From: JAUSIK01 sp964547875
GTDB taxonomy: Archaea; Nanobdellota; Nanobdellia; Pacearchaeales; GW2011-AR1
Length of the DNA stretch: 64,000 nucleotides
NCBI GenBank assembly: GCA_964547875.1
Contig: CAZJPE010000002.1
Span: forward strand, 62,001-126,000
Direction: 5' to 3'
The notes under the pieces: generated by a model
Seen by the model: the letters and a program-made list of their open reading frames with translations, nothing else
Databases searched by the model: none
What the model was told of the DNA's origin: nothing
Made by a program: the position numbers and the translations under genes
Part shown: piece after piece, positions 57,056-64,000 of the stretch
How positions within the stretch are numbered: the first letter of the stretch is position 1
Layout: every line of letters starts with the position of its first letter

Positions 57056-57718
57056 TTATTTTTCGCATACGATAAAATTAGTTATTGGAAAAAACCAAGG
57101 AAGCCTATAGGACCTTTTTATTGTGAAGTTTTTTTGCAATTTTTTTATTATATCCCTATGATTATATTCAAATAAAGTTACTTCTTTTTCAATGTCTGTA
57201 TTTATTCCAAATAATTTTGCTATTGGATAGACTTTTCTTCTTAATTTTTCATTTGGGAATGTTAAAATTAATCTGCCGCCTTTTTTTAAAACTCTATTAA
57301 TTTCTTCAAAGCCTTTTTCTACATTTGGGGCATGCTCTATCACTTCTGTGCATACAGCAATGTCAAAGAAATTATCCTTGAAAGGAATTTTTTGCAGGAA
57401 GGCTTTTTTTATTATAATATTTGACTTATAATTTTTATTTTTTAATTTATTTTTAAACTCTTTTAGGGCATCTTCTGTTATGTCAATTGCATACAAATCA
57501 GAAGGTTTTTTCTCTAATATTTTCAATGAAATGTAGCCCGCTTCGCAGCCAATATCCAGAACTTTCTTATTTTCAATATTGCTCAATTCTTTTAATATCT
57601 TTTTAACTCTTAACCTTGAGGGATAGCCTGCAATTTTATTGTCATAAAAAGAACTCATCGGCTCTTCTTTAAATTCTTTCTGCGCTGCTTTCAACGAACT
57701 TATTAATTTTTCGTCCAT
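57056..57718 (-). CDS. SAM-dependent methyltransferase, class I
   Basis: A 220-residue methyltransferase with VLDIGCEAGYISLKIL (about 54-69), YAIDITEDAL as the acidic loop, FDIAVCTEVIEHAPNVEKGFEEI and LKKGGRLILTFPNE. The VIEHAPN block matches Methyltransf_11/UbiE-like proteins. It is divergent from a DPM1-like gene across 51 nt with one central TATA-like box. Substrate unknown. Confidence 0.88.
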   Translation of the reverse strand: MDEKLISSLKAAQKEFKEEPMSSFYDNKIAGYPSRLRVKKILKELSNIENKKVLDIGCEAGYISLKILEKKPSDLYAIDITEDALKEFKNKLKNKNYKSNIIIKKAFLQKIPFKDNFFDIAVCTEVIEHAPNVEKGFEEINRVLKKGGRLILTFPNEKLRRKVYPIAKLFGINTDIEKEVTLFEYNHRDIIKKLQKNFTIKRSYRLPWFFPITNFIVCEK

Positions 57719-57740
57719 TTTTTTATCATTATTAATAAAC

Positions 57741-57749
57741 TATTTAAAG
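57741..57749. promoter_or_regulatory. Single TATA-like box apparently shared by two divergent genes
   Basis: The sequence tatttaaag lies in the middle of the 51-nt gap between start codons at 57718 (minus) and 57770 (plus), about 27 and 25 nt from each. No other box at the expected distance is seen for either gene. Confidence 0.5.
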
Positions 57750-57769
57750 CTACCTTAGAGTTTTGTATA

Positions 57770-58558
57770 ATGGTAGATTATTTATGTTTTGGATATGGAA
57801 AGAAGATAAAATTAGAAAAATTGAAAAAGCCATTTAAGATTAAGAAAGATGTTTCTATAATACTCCCTACTTATAATGAAGAGAAGAATATTGAAAAGCT
57901 TGTTGAAGAATTAAGGAAGGAGTTTAAAGGCGTTAATTACGAGATTGTTATTTTAGATGATAATTCTAAGGATAAAACTCCAAAGATTATTGATAAATTG
58001 GTTAAGAAAAGAGATGTGCTGGCAATTCATCGCTATGGAAAAAAAGGGTATTTTTCTGCTTATCAAGATGCTATATTTATGGCAAATGGGAAATATGTTA
58101 TAACAATGGATTCTGATTTGTCGCATCCGCCTGCGATTGCTCGGCGTTTTCTTAATTATAAAGATAAATATGATATTGTTTCTGGCTCGAGATATATGAA
58201 GGGCGGCGGAATGCTTGCGCCATTTTCCAGAAAATACGGCTCTATGTTCTTGAACAAGATGTGTGCCTTGATTATAGGACTAAAATTGAGCGATGTTGCA
58301 GGAGATTTTCATTTAATTAAACGCGATAAGTTCTTGGAGCTGGAATTTAGATATGCTCCTGTTTTTGGGGAATTTGATTTTGAGCTATTGCATCGCGCAG
58401 TTAAGAACGGATTTAGAATCAAGGAAATTCCTTTTGTGTATAAATTCCGAGAGGAAGGCGAGTCTGCAATGGGAATGGGGGCAAATGACGCATTAAAATT
58501 AGTAAAGTTTGCCTGGGCTTATTTGAAGATGGCTTTAAGATTGAGATTTAGAGGGTAA
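57770..58558 (+). CDS. Polyprenyl-phosphate hexose synthase-like glycosyltransferase (GT2, DPM1-like)
   Basis: A 262-residue GT-A enzyme: VSIILPTYNEEKNIEKLVEEL, YEIVILDDNSKDKTPKI, VITMDSDLSHPPAIARRFL (DxDLSHPP, diagnostic for dolichyl-phosphate mannose synthase) and SGSRYMKGGG. No C-terminal membrane segments. Such enzymes charge dolichyl or polyprenyl phosphate with a hexose from GDP- or UDP-sugar, supplying the GT-C transferases at 5238 and 51552. The second member of a divergent pair with a methyltransferase. Confidence 0.9.
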   Translation: MVDYLCFGYGKKIKLEKLKKPFKIKKDVSIILPTYNEEKNIEKLVEELRKEFKGVNYEIVILDDNSKDKTPKIIDKLVKKRDVLAIHRYGKKGYFSAYQDAIFMANGKYVITMDSDLSHPPAIARRFLNYKDKYDIVSGSRYMKGGGMLAPFSRKYGSMFLNKMCALIIGLKLSDVAGDFHLIKRDKFLELEFRYAPVFGEFDFELLHRAVKNGFRIKEIPFVYKFREEGESAMGMGANDALKLVKFAWAYLKMALRLRFRG

Positions 58559-58585
58559 TGTTTATTTTTATTTAATTAATAATCA

Positions 58586-58595
58586 CATTTAAATA
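58586..58595 (+). promoter_or_regulatory. TATA-like box for hicA
   Basis: The sequence catttaaata is centred about 26 nt upstream of the ATG at 58617. Confidence 0.5.
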
Positions 58596-58616
58596 TAATT
58601 TATTATTTTAATTTAA

Positions 58617-58865
58617 ATGAAATATAGATTAAAACCACTTGTTCTAAAAGTAGTTAAGATATTAGAAAAAGAAGGCTTTAAAATAGAGAGGATGAGGGGC
58701 GATCATATCATAATTAACAAAGACCCTCCTCTTCGCAGACCAATTGTTTTAGTTAATGTAAAAAGACTAAGTAATGTGGTTAGACTTAATCTTTTGTCTA
58801 CTTGTCGGGAAGCAGGAATTGGTGAAGAAACAATTAAAGAACTTAATGAAATGCTTAGAGATTAA
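58617..58865 (+). CDS. hicA: HicA-family toxin
   Basis: An 82-residue protein with a double-stranded-RNA-binding-like fold. VVKILEKEGFKIERMRGDHIIINKD has the GDH at residues 28-30 whose His is the presumed catalytic residue of HicA mRNA interferases. The end (RLNLLSTCREAGIGEETIKEL) is the usual K-G-T-L-x-x-I-L-x-x-A-G-I-x-x-E-E-F-like tail, here in modified form. It overlaps the convergent HicB gene by 4 nt. Being convergent rather than in tandem is unusual for this pair. Confidence 0.8.
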   Translation: MKYRLKPLVLKVVKILEKEGFKIERMRGDHIIINKDPPLRRPIVLVNVKRLSNVVRLNLLSTCREAGIGEETIKELNEMLRD

Positions 58866-59131
58866 ATAAATATTCTACTAATCATTGGAGCATTATTAGA
58901 TTCCTCTTCTTCTCTTTCAAAGAGGATTAATTTTTTCTTTTCCCATGGCGCTGATTCAAAATATAAATCCAATGCTTCTCTCAATCTATTCTTTGCTTCC
59001 TCAATAGTTTTTCCTTGAGTCACAACATTAGGAAATTGCATAGAGCTAATGCTATATATCTTATTTTCTCCCTTACCTTCTGGATAAATTACAATGTCAA
59101 TTTCAATTCTTTTTCCTTCCATATTAGTCAT
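58862..59131 (-). CDS. hicB: HicB-family antitoxin
   Basis: An 89-residue protein with a partial RNase H-like HicB fold: IYSISSMQFPNVVTQGKTIEEAKNRLREALDLYFES matches V-x-x-P-x-x-P-x-x-x-T-Q-G-x-T-x-E-E-A. No C-terminal DNA-binding domain follows, so autoregulation through the usual ribbon-helix-helix is not evident. It would neutralise HicA by direct binding. ATG 59122 is an alternative start. The arrangement, convergent with hicA and 4 nt overlapping, means the two are made from opposing transcripts. Confidence 0.78.
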   Translation of the reverse strand: MTNMEGKRIEIDIVIYPEGKGENKIYSISSMQFPNVVTQGKTIEEAKNRLREALDLYFESAPWEKKKLILFEREEEESNNAPMISRIFI

Positions 59132-59180
59132 TAAATTATTAATATTAATAAAAATATTATCTTTATAAATATATTTAAAG

Positions 59181-60522
59181 TTAATATTCTAAACATGAAA
59201 GTTCATCTCGAGTTGTGTCTCTACCTAGTTCTGGAAATGGTGCTGGAGGAGGCAAACTATCTCGGAATAAATATTGCAAAGAATAGATAGGATCGCTTAT
59301 ATCTATTATTCCGTCATCATTAGCGTCTCTGGAATCAAGGCATTTGCAACAATATTCATTATTAAGGCAGTTTGGATTTTGCCTATTGCAAAATAAATAA
59401 ATTAAAGTATCAAGAGGGTCTGATATATCTAATGATTTATCTCTGTTTGCGTCTCCACGGATAAAAGTAATGCCATGAAAAGATGCCCCTATATCTGCTC
59501 TTGTTCCATCTGAATCTAAAGGCGATTCTGGGTCTCCTGAATTTATACAAGGAGAATTGGGTTGCAAACTAAAATCTCCATTATCCGCATCAACAAAAAG
59601 AGGGTCTGCATTTATGTTGCCTAAACCTTCATAGCCTCCTTGTATATCACTATACCTTATGAAATTACTACCATTTAGTCTACCTTCCCAGAAAATACAA
59701 TTTTTTACAAATGACATTCTTCCTGTATCGCTATAAAGTGCTATCTGGTTATTTTTGAAAAAAGTGCAATTAGTAAGGATTGCACCACCATTAAAATATT
59801 GCTCCGCCCTGTCCGTTAGATGCAAAATTATCGTTGAAAATACAATTTTGCATATCACATGAACTATCATGATTATATATTCCGCCAGCGCTATGCCCTG
59901 AATAATTATGACTAAATACACAATTAATCAAATGGATATTGCTCTCAAAATTTTGCATAGCTCCAGAGTGAGTAGCAACGTTTCTAATAAATAAGGAATT
60001 CATAATAGTCGGGCTGCTATTTGCATTAAACATTCCTCCTCCTGCAGAACTTGAATCGCTCATTAAATTATCTTTAAATATACAATTAATAATTGTTGGG
60101 CTGCTTTGATAATTAAACATTCCTCCTCCTACCATATTATTGGGAAAAAATCTGCCTACTCCCCCTCCGGTAATAGTAAATCCTTCCAATATTGTGTCAA
60201 GAGTCTCGCCATTAACACATTTAACAACGCTGTCATTAAATCCAAATCCGTCAATGATTGTTCTTTCTGCGCCGTCAGAACTTTTTAGAGTAATCGCTTT
60301 GCCTTTAAAATCAACTAATTCATTATATACTCCGGGAGCCACAATTACGCTGTCTCCATTCACTGCTGCGTCAATTCCTGCTTGAATTTTTTGATAATCT
60401 TTTGGGATATTGACATCTGCGCTGTAAACGCTATTTGTTAAATAAAGAGAGGCAGCTAATGTTGCCAACTTAATTGGTTTTATTATGCAATTTTTTAGTA
60501 TATTTTCCAGCTTTGAAATCAT
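59181..60522 (-). pseudogene. Secreted parallel beta-helix protein with C-terminal dockerin repeats, interrupted by a frameshift
   Basis: From ATG 60522 the frame has a signal peptide (to about residue 35, ..YSADV), IPKDYQKIQAGIDAAVNGDSVIVAPGVYNE and repeated beta-helix turns (SSPTIINCIFKDN, SSPTIMNSLFIRN, INCVFSHNYSG), and stops at 59791. The other frame continues from there with further turns and two dockerin loops (GDANRDKSLDISDPLDTLIYLF, DANDDGIIDISDPIYSLQYLF) to 59181. Removing one T from the run of four at 59793-59796 (coding strand) joins them into about 446 residues. It may be a real mutation or an assembly error. Confidence 0.75.
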
Positions 60523-60586
60523 ACTATTTTGAATTATCTTTAATATTTAAGTCTTATTTATACAATTTTGTTAAAGAAAGTAGTAA

Positions 60587-61564
60587 CTAAACAAATTTAT
60601 CCTTATACCAATCATATATTTGTTTTAAACCTTGGTCTAGATTAATTTCGGGTTTGAATCCTAATTTCTGAAGCTTTGTTGTATCAGGGCATCTGCGCAT
60701 TACGCTTCCTTCTGGAGCTTGTTGAATGTCTATTTGAGGATTTACATTTGCTACTTGAAATAGCCTTTTTGCTAAATCTATTATTTTAATTTCGCCGTCG
60801 CTCCTTCCAATATGGATTGTTTGTCCATTTGTTTTTTCAGTTTCCATGACTAATTGCGTTGCTTTTACGCCATCGTCTATATAACAAAATGTTCTAGTCT
60901 CTTGGCCGCCGAATATTTTGAATGGAGCTTCTTTTTTTACAATTCTTTCAATAAACTGGGGAATAACGTGCTCAAATCCCATTCTAGGGCCATAGACATT
61001 GTGATACCTTATAATTACAAAATTTTTCATATTGTGCACTTTTGCATAAGAATGAATTGCTACTTCCCCTAGTATTTTGCTAGCTCCGTAACTCCATCTT
61101 ACATTTCTTGGATTATCTATAACTAGAGGTATTTCTTCTGGAGTTGGAATTGGGAATTTATCTTTCAAGAGTTTTGACGTTCCTGCATACGCTTCGCAAG
61201 TTGAAGAGAAGAGCAGTTTTCCCTTTTTTTGTTTTACAAACCAGTCTAAAACATTTAGAGTTCCAATGACTCCTACTTTGAGAACTTTGTCAGGAATTTT
61301 GTAAAAGTTTTCTGTGCCATTAATTGCGGCAAGGTGATAGATATAATCAAAATTGCTTAATTGGGCAAATGTTTCTGGAATTGTTATATCTCCTTTTATG
61401 AATTTTATATTGTTTCTTTTTATTAATTCATTAAAATCTTTGTCCTCCCTGCCTCTTTCAAGATTATCTAAAATTGTGATATTATAATTTTGAGCAGCTA
61501 AATGCTTTGCTAGATGGAATCCAATGAAACCTGCGCCGCCTGTTATTAGTGCGTTTTTTGACAT
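60587..61564 (-). CDS. NAD-dependent epimerase/dehydratase (UDP-sugar type)
   Basis: A 325-residue extended SDR with GGAGFIGFHLAKHL, LAAINGTENFY, SSTCEAYAGTSK (about 120-131) and an intact catalytic YGASK. RYHNVYGPRMGFEHVIPQFI and FGGQETRTFCYIDD are the sugar-binding and cofactor-end blocks of UDP-glucose 4-epimerase / UDP-glucuronate decarboxylase relatives. It is divergent from a DegT aminotransferase across 50 nt with one central TATA-like box. The exact epimerase or decarboxylase type cannot be told. Confidence 0.88.
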   Translation of the reverse strand: MSKNALITGGAGFIGFHLAKHLAAQNYNITILDNLERGREDKDFNELIKRNNIKFIKGDITIPETFAQLSNFDYIYHLAAINGTENFYKIPDKVLKVGVIGTLNVLDWFVKQKKGKLLFSSTCEAYAGTSKLLKDKFPIPTPEEIPLVIDNPRNVRWSYGASKILGEVAIHSYAKVHNMKNFVIIRYHNVYGPRMGFEHVIPQFIERIVKKEAPFKIFGGQETRTFCYIDDGVKATQLVMETEKTNGQTIHIGRSDGEIKIIDLAKRLFQVANVNPQIDIQQAPEGSVMRRCPDTTKLQKLGFKPEINLDQGLKQIYDWYKDKFV

Positions 61565-61585
61565 GTATACAGGTTAATATATATC

Positions 61586-61593
61586 TTTATAAT
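61586..61593. promoter_or_regulatory. Single TATA-like box apparently shared by two divergent genes
   Basis: The sequence tttataat is centred about 25 nt from both the minus-strand ATG at 61564 and the plus-strand ATG at 61615. It is the third such arrangement in the window. Confidence 0.55.
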
Positions 61594-61614
61594 TGTTACT
61601 TTTGATTAGAATTT

Positions 61615-62715
61615 ATGGAAAAAGAGATACCTGTCGCAAATACATTTATTGGAGAAGAGGAGGCTAAGGCTGCTTATGAAGCTGTTAAATCAGGCTGGAT
61701 AAGTTTCTTAGGCCCAAAAGTAAAAGAATTTGAAAAAGAATTTGCGCGAGAGGTTGGAGCAAAGCACGCTGTTGCTGTTTGCAACGGGACTGCTGCACTG
61801 CATGTTTCTTTGGCTGCTTTGGGGGTAAAGGAAGGAGGTGAAGTAATAGTTCCCTCGTTGACATTTATTTCAACTGCTAATGCTGTTTTATATCAAAATG
61901 CAATTCCAGTTTTAGCAGAATGCGATCCTAGAACTTATAATATAACTGCTGAAGAGATTGAGAAAAGAATAACAAAGAAGACAAGGGCAATAATCCCTGT
62001 TGACATGAATGGAATGCCTGTTGATTATGATTCTATACTTTCTATTTCAAAAAAACATAATATTCCTGTTATTGCAGACAGCGCAGAGAGTTTAGGGGCG
62101 CTGTATAAGAATAGAAAAATAGGCTCAATTGCGCCAGTTCACATATTCAGCTTTTTCCCTAATAAGAACATTACTACAGGAGAAGGCGGAATGATTACAA
62201 CTAATGATGACGGCTTAGCAGGAAAAATGAGAATAATTCTCAATCAAGGGCAGGATTATAGATACCATCATATTGCTTTGGGCTATAATTATAGGATGAC
62301 TAACATACAAGCTGCTGTCGGAGTTGAGCAATTGAAAAGATTAAAATTTATTTTAAACGAAAAGGAAAAAATAGCTCAAAAATATAATGAAGCCTTAAGA
62401 GATTGCAAAAATATCAAGACGCCTTATGTTCCTGAATACGTCAAGCAGCATGCGTGGTATATGTATACTATTTCTGTTGAAAATGACAGAGATGAGATAG
62501 TTAAAAAACTAGAAGAAGCAAATATTCAGACCAGATTAAGCTTTCCTCCCATACATACTCAGCCATTTTACAAAGAGAAATTTAATTATTCAGATAATTC
62601 TTTACCTATTAGTTTTTCTGCCTGGAAAAAACTAATTAATATTCCGATATGGGCAGGATTAGGAGAAAAGCAGGATTATGTAATAAATAAATTAAAGGAA
62701 ATTTGCGAGAACTAA
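61615..62715 (+). CDS. DegT/DnrJ/EryC1 family nucleotide-sugar aminotransferase
   Basis: A 366-residue PLP enzyme: AVCNGTAALHVSLAALGV, VIADSAESLGALYKNRKIG and SFFPNKNITTGEGG with the Schiff-base Lys184 intact. Close in motif to GDP-perosamine synthase and related 4-keto-sugar 4-aminotransferases, which use glutamate. It is one nucleotide before the nucleotide-sugar dehydrogenase gene (operon). It would provide an amino sugar for the surface glycan. Compare the 3-dehydratase at 54074, where the same lysine is His. Confidence 0.9.
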   Translation: MEKEIPVANTFIGEEEAKAAYEAVKSGWISFLGPKVKEFEKEFAREVGAKHAVAVCNGTAALHVSLAALGVKEGGEVIVPSLTFISTANAVLYQNAIPVLAECDPRTYNITAEEIEKRITKKTRAIIPVDMNGMPVDYDSILSISKKHNIPVIADSAESLGALYKNRKIGSIAPVHIFSFFPNKNITTGEGGMITTNDDGLAGKMRIILNQGQDYRYHHIALGYNYRMTNIQAAVGVEQLKRLKFILNEKEKIAQKYNEALRDCKNIKTPYVPEYVKQHAWYMYTISVENDRDEIVKKLEEANIQTRLSFPPIHTQPFYKEKFNYSDNSLPISFSAWKKLINIPIWAGLGEKQDYVINKLKEICEN

Positions 62716-62716
62716 A

Positions 62717-64000
62717 ATGGACTTAAAAGATAAAATAGCTGTCTTTGGCTTGGGATATATTGGACTGCCTTTTACAGCAGCTTTAGCTAATGTTGGCTAT
62801 AGAGTAATAGGCGTTGACATAGACAAAGAGAAAATTAACCTGCTTCAAATTGGGAAGATTCCTATTTACGAGCCTGGATTGCAGGAAATGCTGCAAAATC
62901 ACAAGGATAAAATAGAGTATACTACAGATAGCGCATATGCTATTAAAAGCGCAGAGAGTTTATTAGTAACTGTAGGAACTCCTGTTGATAATAATGAGGA
63001 GCCAGATTACACGCAGATAGATTCAAGCATAAATGAGATTGGGAGAAATTTAAGAAAGGGGCAGCTAATAATTCTTAAATCCACATTAGTAATTGGCACA
63101 ACAGAGGAGTATATTAAACCAAGATTAGAAGAGATTTCTGGATTGAAGGCTGGAGAAGATTTCTATTTAGTTTTCTGCCCAGAGAGAACAATAGAAGGGC
63201 TTGCATTATACGAAATATACAACCTGCCGAAGATTATTGGAGGAATAAACAAGGAAAGCGCGCTTAAAGCAGAGAAAATCCTGAAGAAACTAGGAAAAAC
63301 ACACATTGTCTCTTCTCCAAGAGTAGCTGAGATGTGCAAATTAGTTGATAATCTCTATAGGGCTACTAATATTGCTTTTGCAAATGAGCTGGGACATGTA
63401 TGCGAAAAGATTGGCATTGACGCCCACGAAGTTGTTTCAGCAGTGAATAGTTCTTATCCAAGAACAAAAATCTTCAGCCCTGGATTGGGCGCAGACGGCC
63501 CATGCTTGTCTAAAGATCCTTTTATATTCAAGCATGCGGCAAAGAAAAATAAAGTCCAGACTCCCCTTATAGACGGCAGCATTATTCAAAATAAGTCTTC
63601 AACAACGAGAATAGCAGAGATGGTAAAAGAGCATATTTTAAAGAACAACTTGGAAAAGATTAACTTGGCAATTATAGGGCTTGCTTTTAAGGGCTTTCCT
63701 GAAACAGATGACTTAAGAGGCTCGCCGGCAACAAAAATATTGGATGTCTTGCAAAAAGAAAAGATACATCTTGACTCAATTAAATTATATGATCCACTAG
63801 TTAAAAATTTCATGAATTATGAACTTTCAGGCTCTATCACAGAAGCAATTTCTGATTCTAACATAGTACTGTTCCTGACAAATCATCCTAAGATTATGAA
63901 CATGGATATAGAGCATATTTCAGACAAATTATCCAAGCCCGCTATGATTATTGATGCATGGGGGAATCTTAGTCTAAGCGCTATTCCAGAGGGAATTCGT
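62717..64000 (+). CDS. UDP-glucose/GDP-mannose dehydrogenase family, C-terminus cut by window end
   Basis: 428 residues are visible and the frame is open at 64000. The NAD-binding start IAVFGLGYIGLPFTAALANVGYRVIGVDID, the VTVGTPVDNN block, the catalytic-cysteine region LGADGPCLSKDP and the C-terminal IGLAFKGFPETDDLRGSPATKI are all typical of the family that oxidises the C6 alcohol of an NDP-sugar to a carboxylate. The motif is nearer to UDP-N-acetylmannosamine/glucosamine dehydrogenases than to UDP-glucose dehydrogenase. A single base separates it from the aminotransferase, so they are co-transcribed. Confidence 0.88.
   Translation, partial: MDLKDKIAVFGLGYIGLPFTAALANVGYRVIGVDIDKEKINLLQIGKIPIYEPGLQEMLQNHKDKIEYTTDSAYAIKSAESLLVTVGTPVDNNEEPDYTQIDSSINEIGRNLRKGQLIILKSTLVIGTTEEYIKPRLEEISGLKAGEDFYLVFCPERTIEGLALYEIYNLPKIIGGINKESALKAEKILKKLGKTHIVSSPRVAEMCKLVDNLYRATNIAFANELGHVCEKIGIDAHEVVSAVNSSYPRTKIFSPGLGADGPCLSKDPFIFKHAAKKNKVQTPLIDGSIIQNKSSTTRIAEMVKEHILKNNLEKINLAIIGLAFKGFPETDDLRGSPATKILDVLQKEKIHLDSIKLYDPLVKNFMNYELSGSITEAISDSNIVLFLTNHPKIMNMDIEHISDKLSKPAMIIDAWGNLSLSAIPEGIR

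Noticed and set aside
1..64000. CRISPR arrays and tRNA or rRNA genes
   Set aside because: No regularly spaced identical repeats, no T-loop-like GGTTCGAATCC sequence with an acceptor stem and no rRNA-like block was found while reading the intergenic regions. A covariance-model scan would be needed to be certain about tRNAs.

Overview
The window is strongly AT-rich and looks archaeal, possibly from a DPANN-type lineage (Woesearchaeota/Pacearchaeota-like); that placement is inference, as no rRNA or tRNA gene is visible. The archaeal reading rests on a recurring promoter layout, with an A/T-only TATA-like box centred about 25 nt upstream of many start codons (leaderless mRNAs) and few Shine-Dalgarno sites. 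It also rests on a QueC-type 7-deazaguanine enzyme, a stand-alone eIF5A-like domain, GT-C family membrane glycosyltransferases and secreted dockerin-repeat proteins. Nearly everything concerns cell-surface glycans: sugar activation, sugar modification, glycosyl transfer and lipid-linked glycan export.

Region by region. 1-8.2 kb: glycosyltransferases (GT9, GT2, GT4, GT-C), two SAM methyltransferases and two P-loop proteins, with queC, an eIF5A-like gene and a deoxyribosyltransferase-like gene. 8.4-19.2 kb: a leftward block of four radical-SAM proteins (one HemN-type, three B12-binding type), an Fe(II)/2-oxoglutarate dioxygenase, an SDR and two epimerase-like proteins; all three SDR-fold proteins have a disturbed YxxxK motif. 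19.2-25.3 kb: glycosyltransferase, Nudix-like protein, cytidylyltransferase, HAD phosphatase, small kinase and membrane proteins. 25.4-43.3 kb: a ThDP enzyme pair (E1 alpha/beta-like), a DJ-1 protein and cupins. These are followed by what looks like a complete route from sedoheptulose 7-phosphate to GDP-heptose: transketolase, GmhA, a fused HddC-CBS-HddA protein and GmhB, next to a GDP-sugar 4,6-dehydratase.

An accessory island (37.3-39.1 kb) interrupts a duplicated nucleotidyltransferase gene. It contains a large structured repeat element, a MazE/MazF module bracketed by a 14-bp inverted repeat, and a truncated transposase. 43.2-44.3 kb holds two direct RHS-repeat fragments flanking a DUF4258-like/DUF2283 pair. 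44.4-55.3 kb: flippase, a WavE-like paralogue, kinase and nucleotidyltransferase-HAD proteins, a large dockerin protein, GT-C and GT9 transferases, and a DegT-fold enzyme with His in place of the PLP lysine (3-dehydratase type). 55.6-64 kb: GT2 enzymes, a methyltransferase, a convergent HicA/HicB pair, a frameshifted beta-helix dockerin protein, an epimerase, a true DegT aminotransferase and a nucleotide-sugar dehydrogenase cut by the window end.

Together the genes suggest an archaeon that makes activated heptose and probably deoxy or amino sugars, assembles them on a membrane lipid with many glycosyltransferases, flips the product outward and decorates surface proteins. The least expected parts are the radical-SAM cluster, the GDP-heptose route with its three-domain fusion, and three divergent gene pairs that each appear to share one central TATA box.
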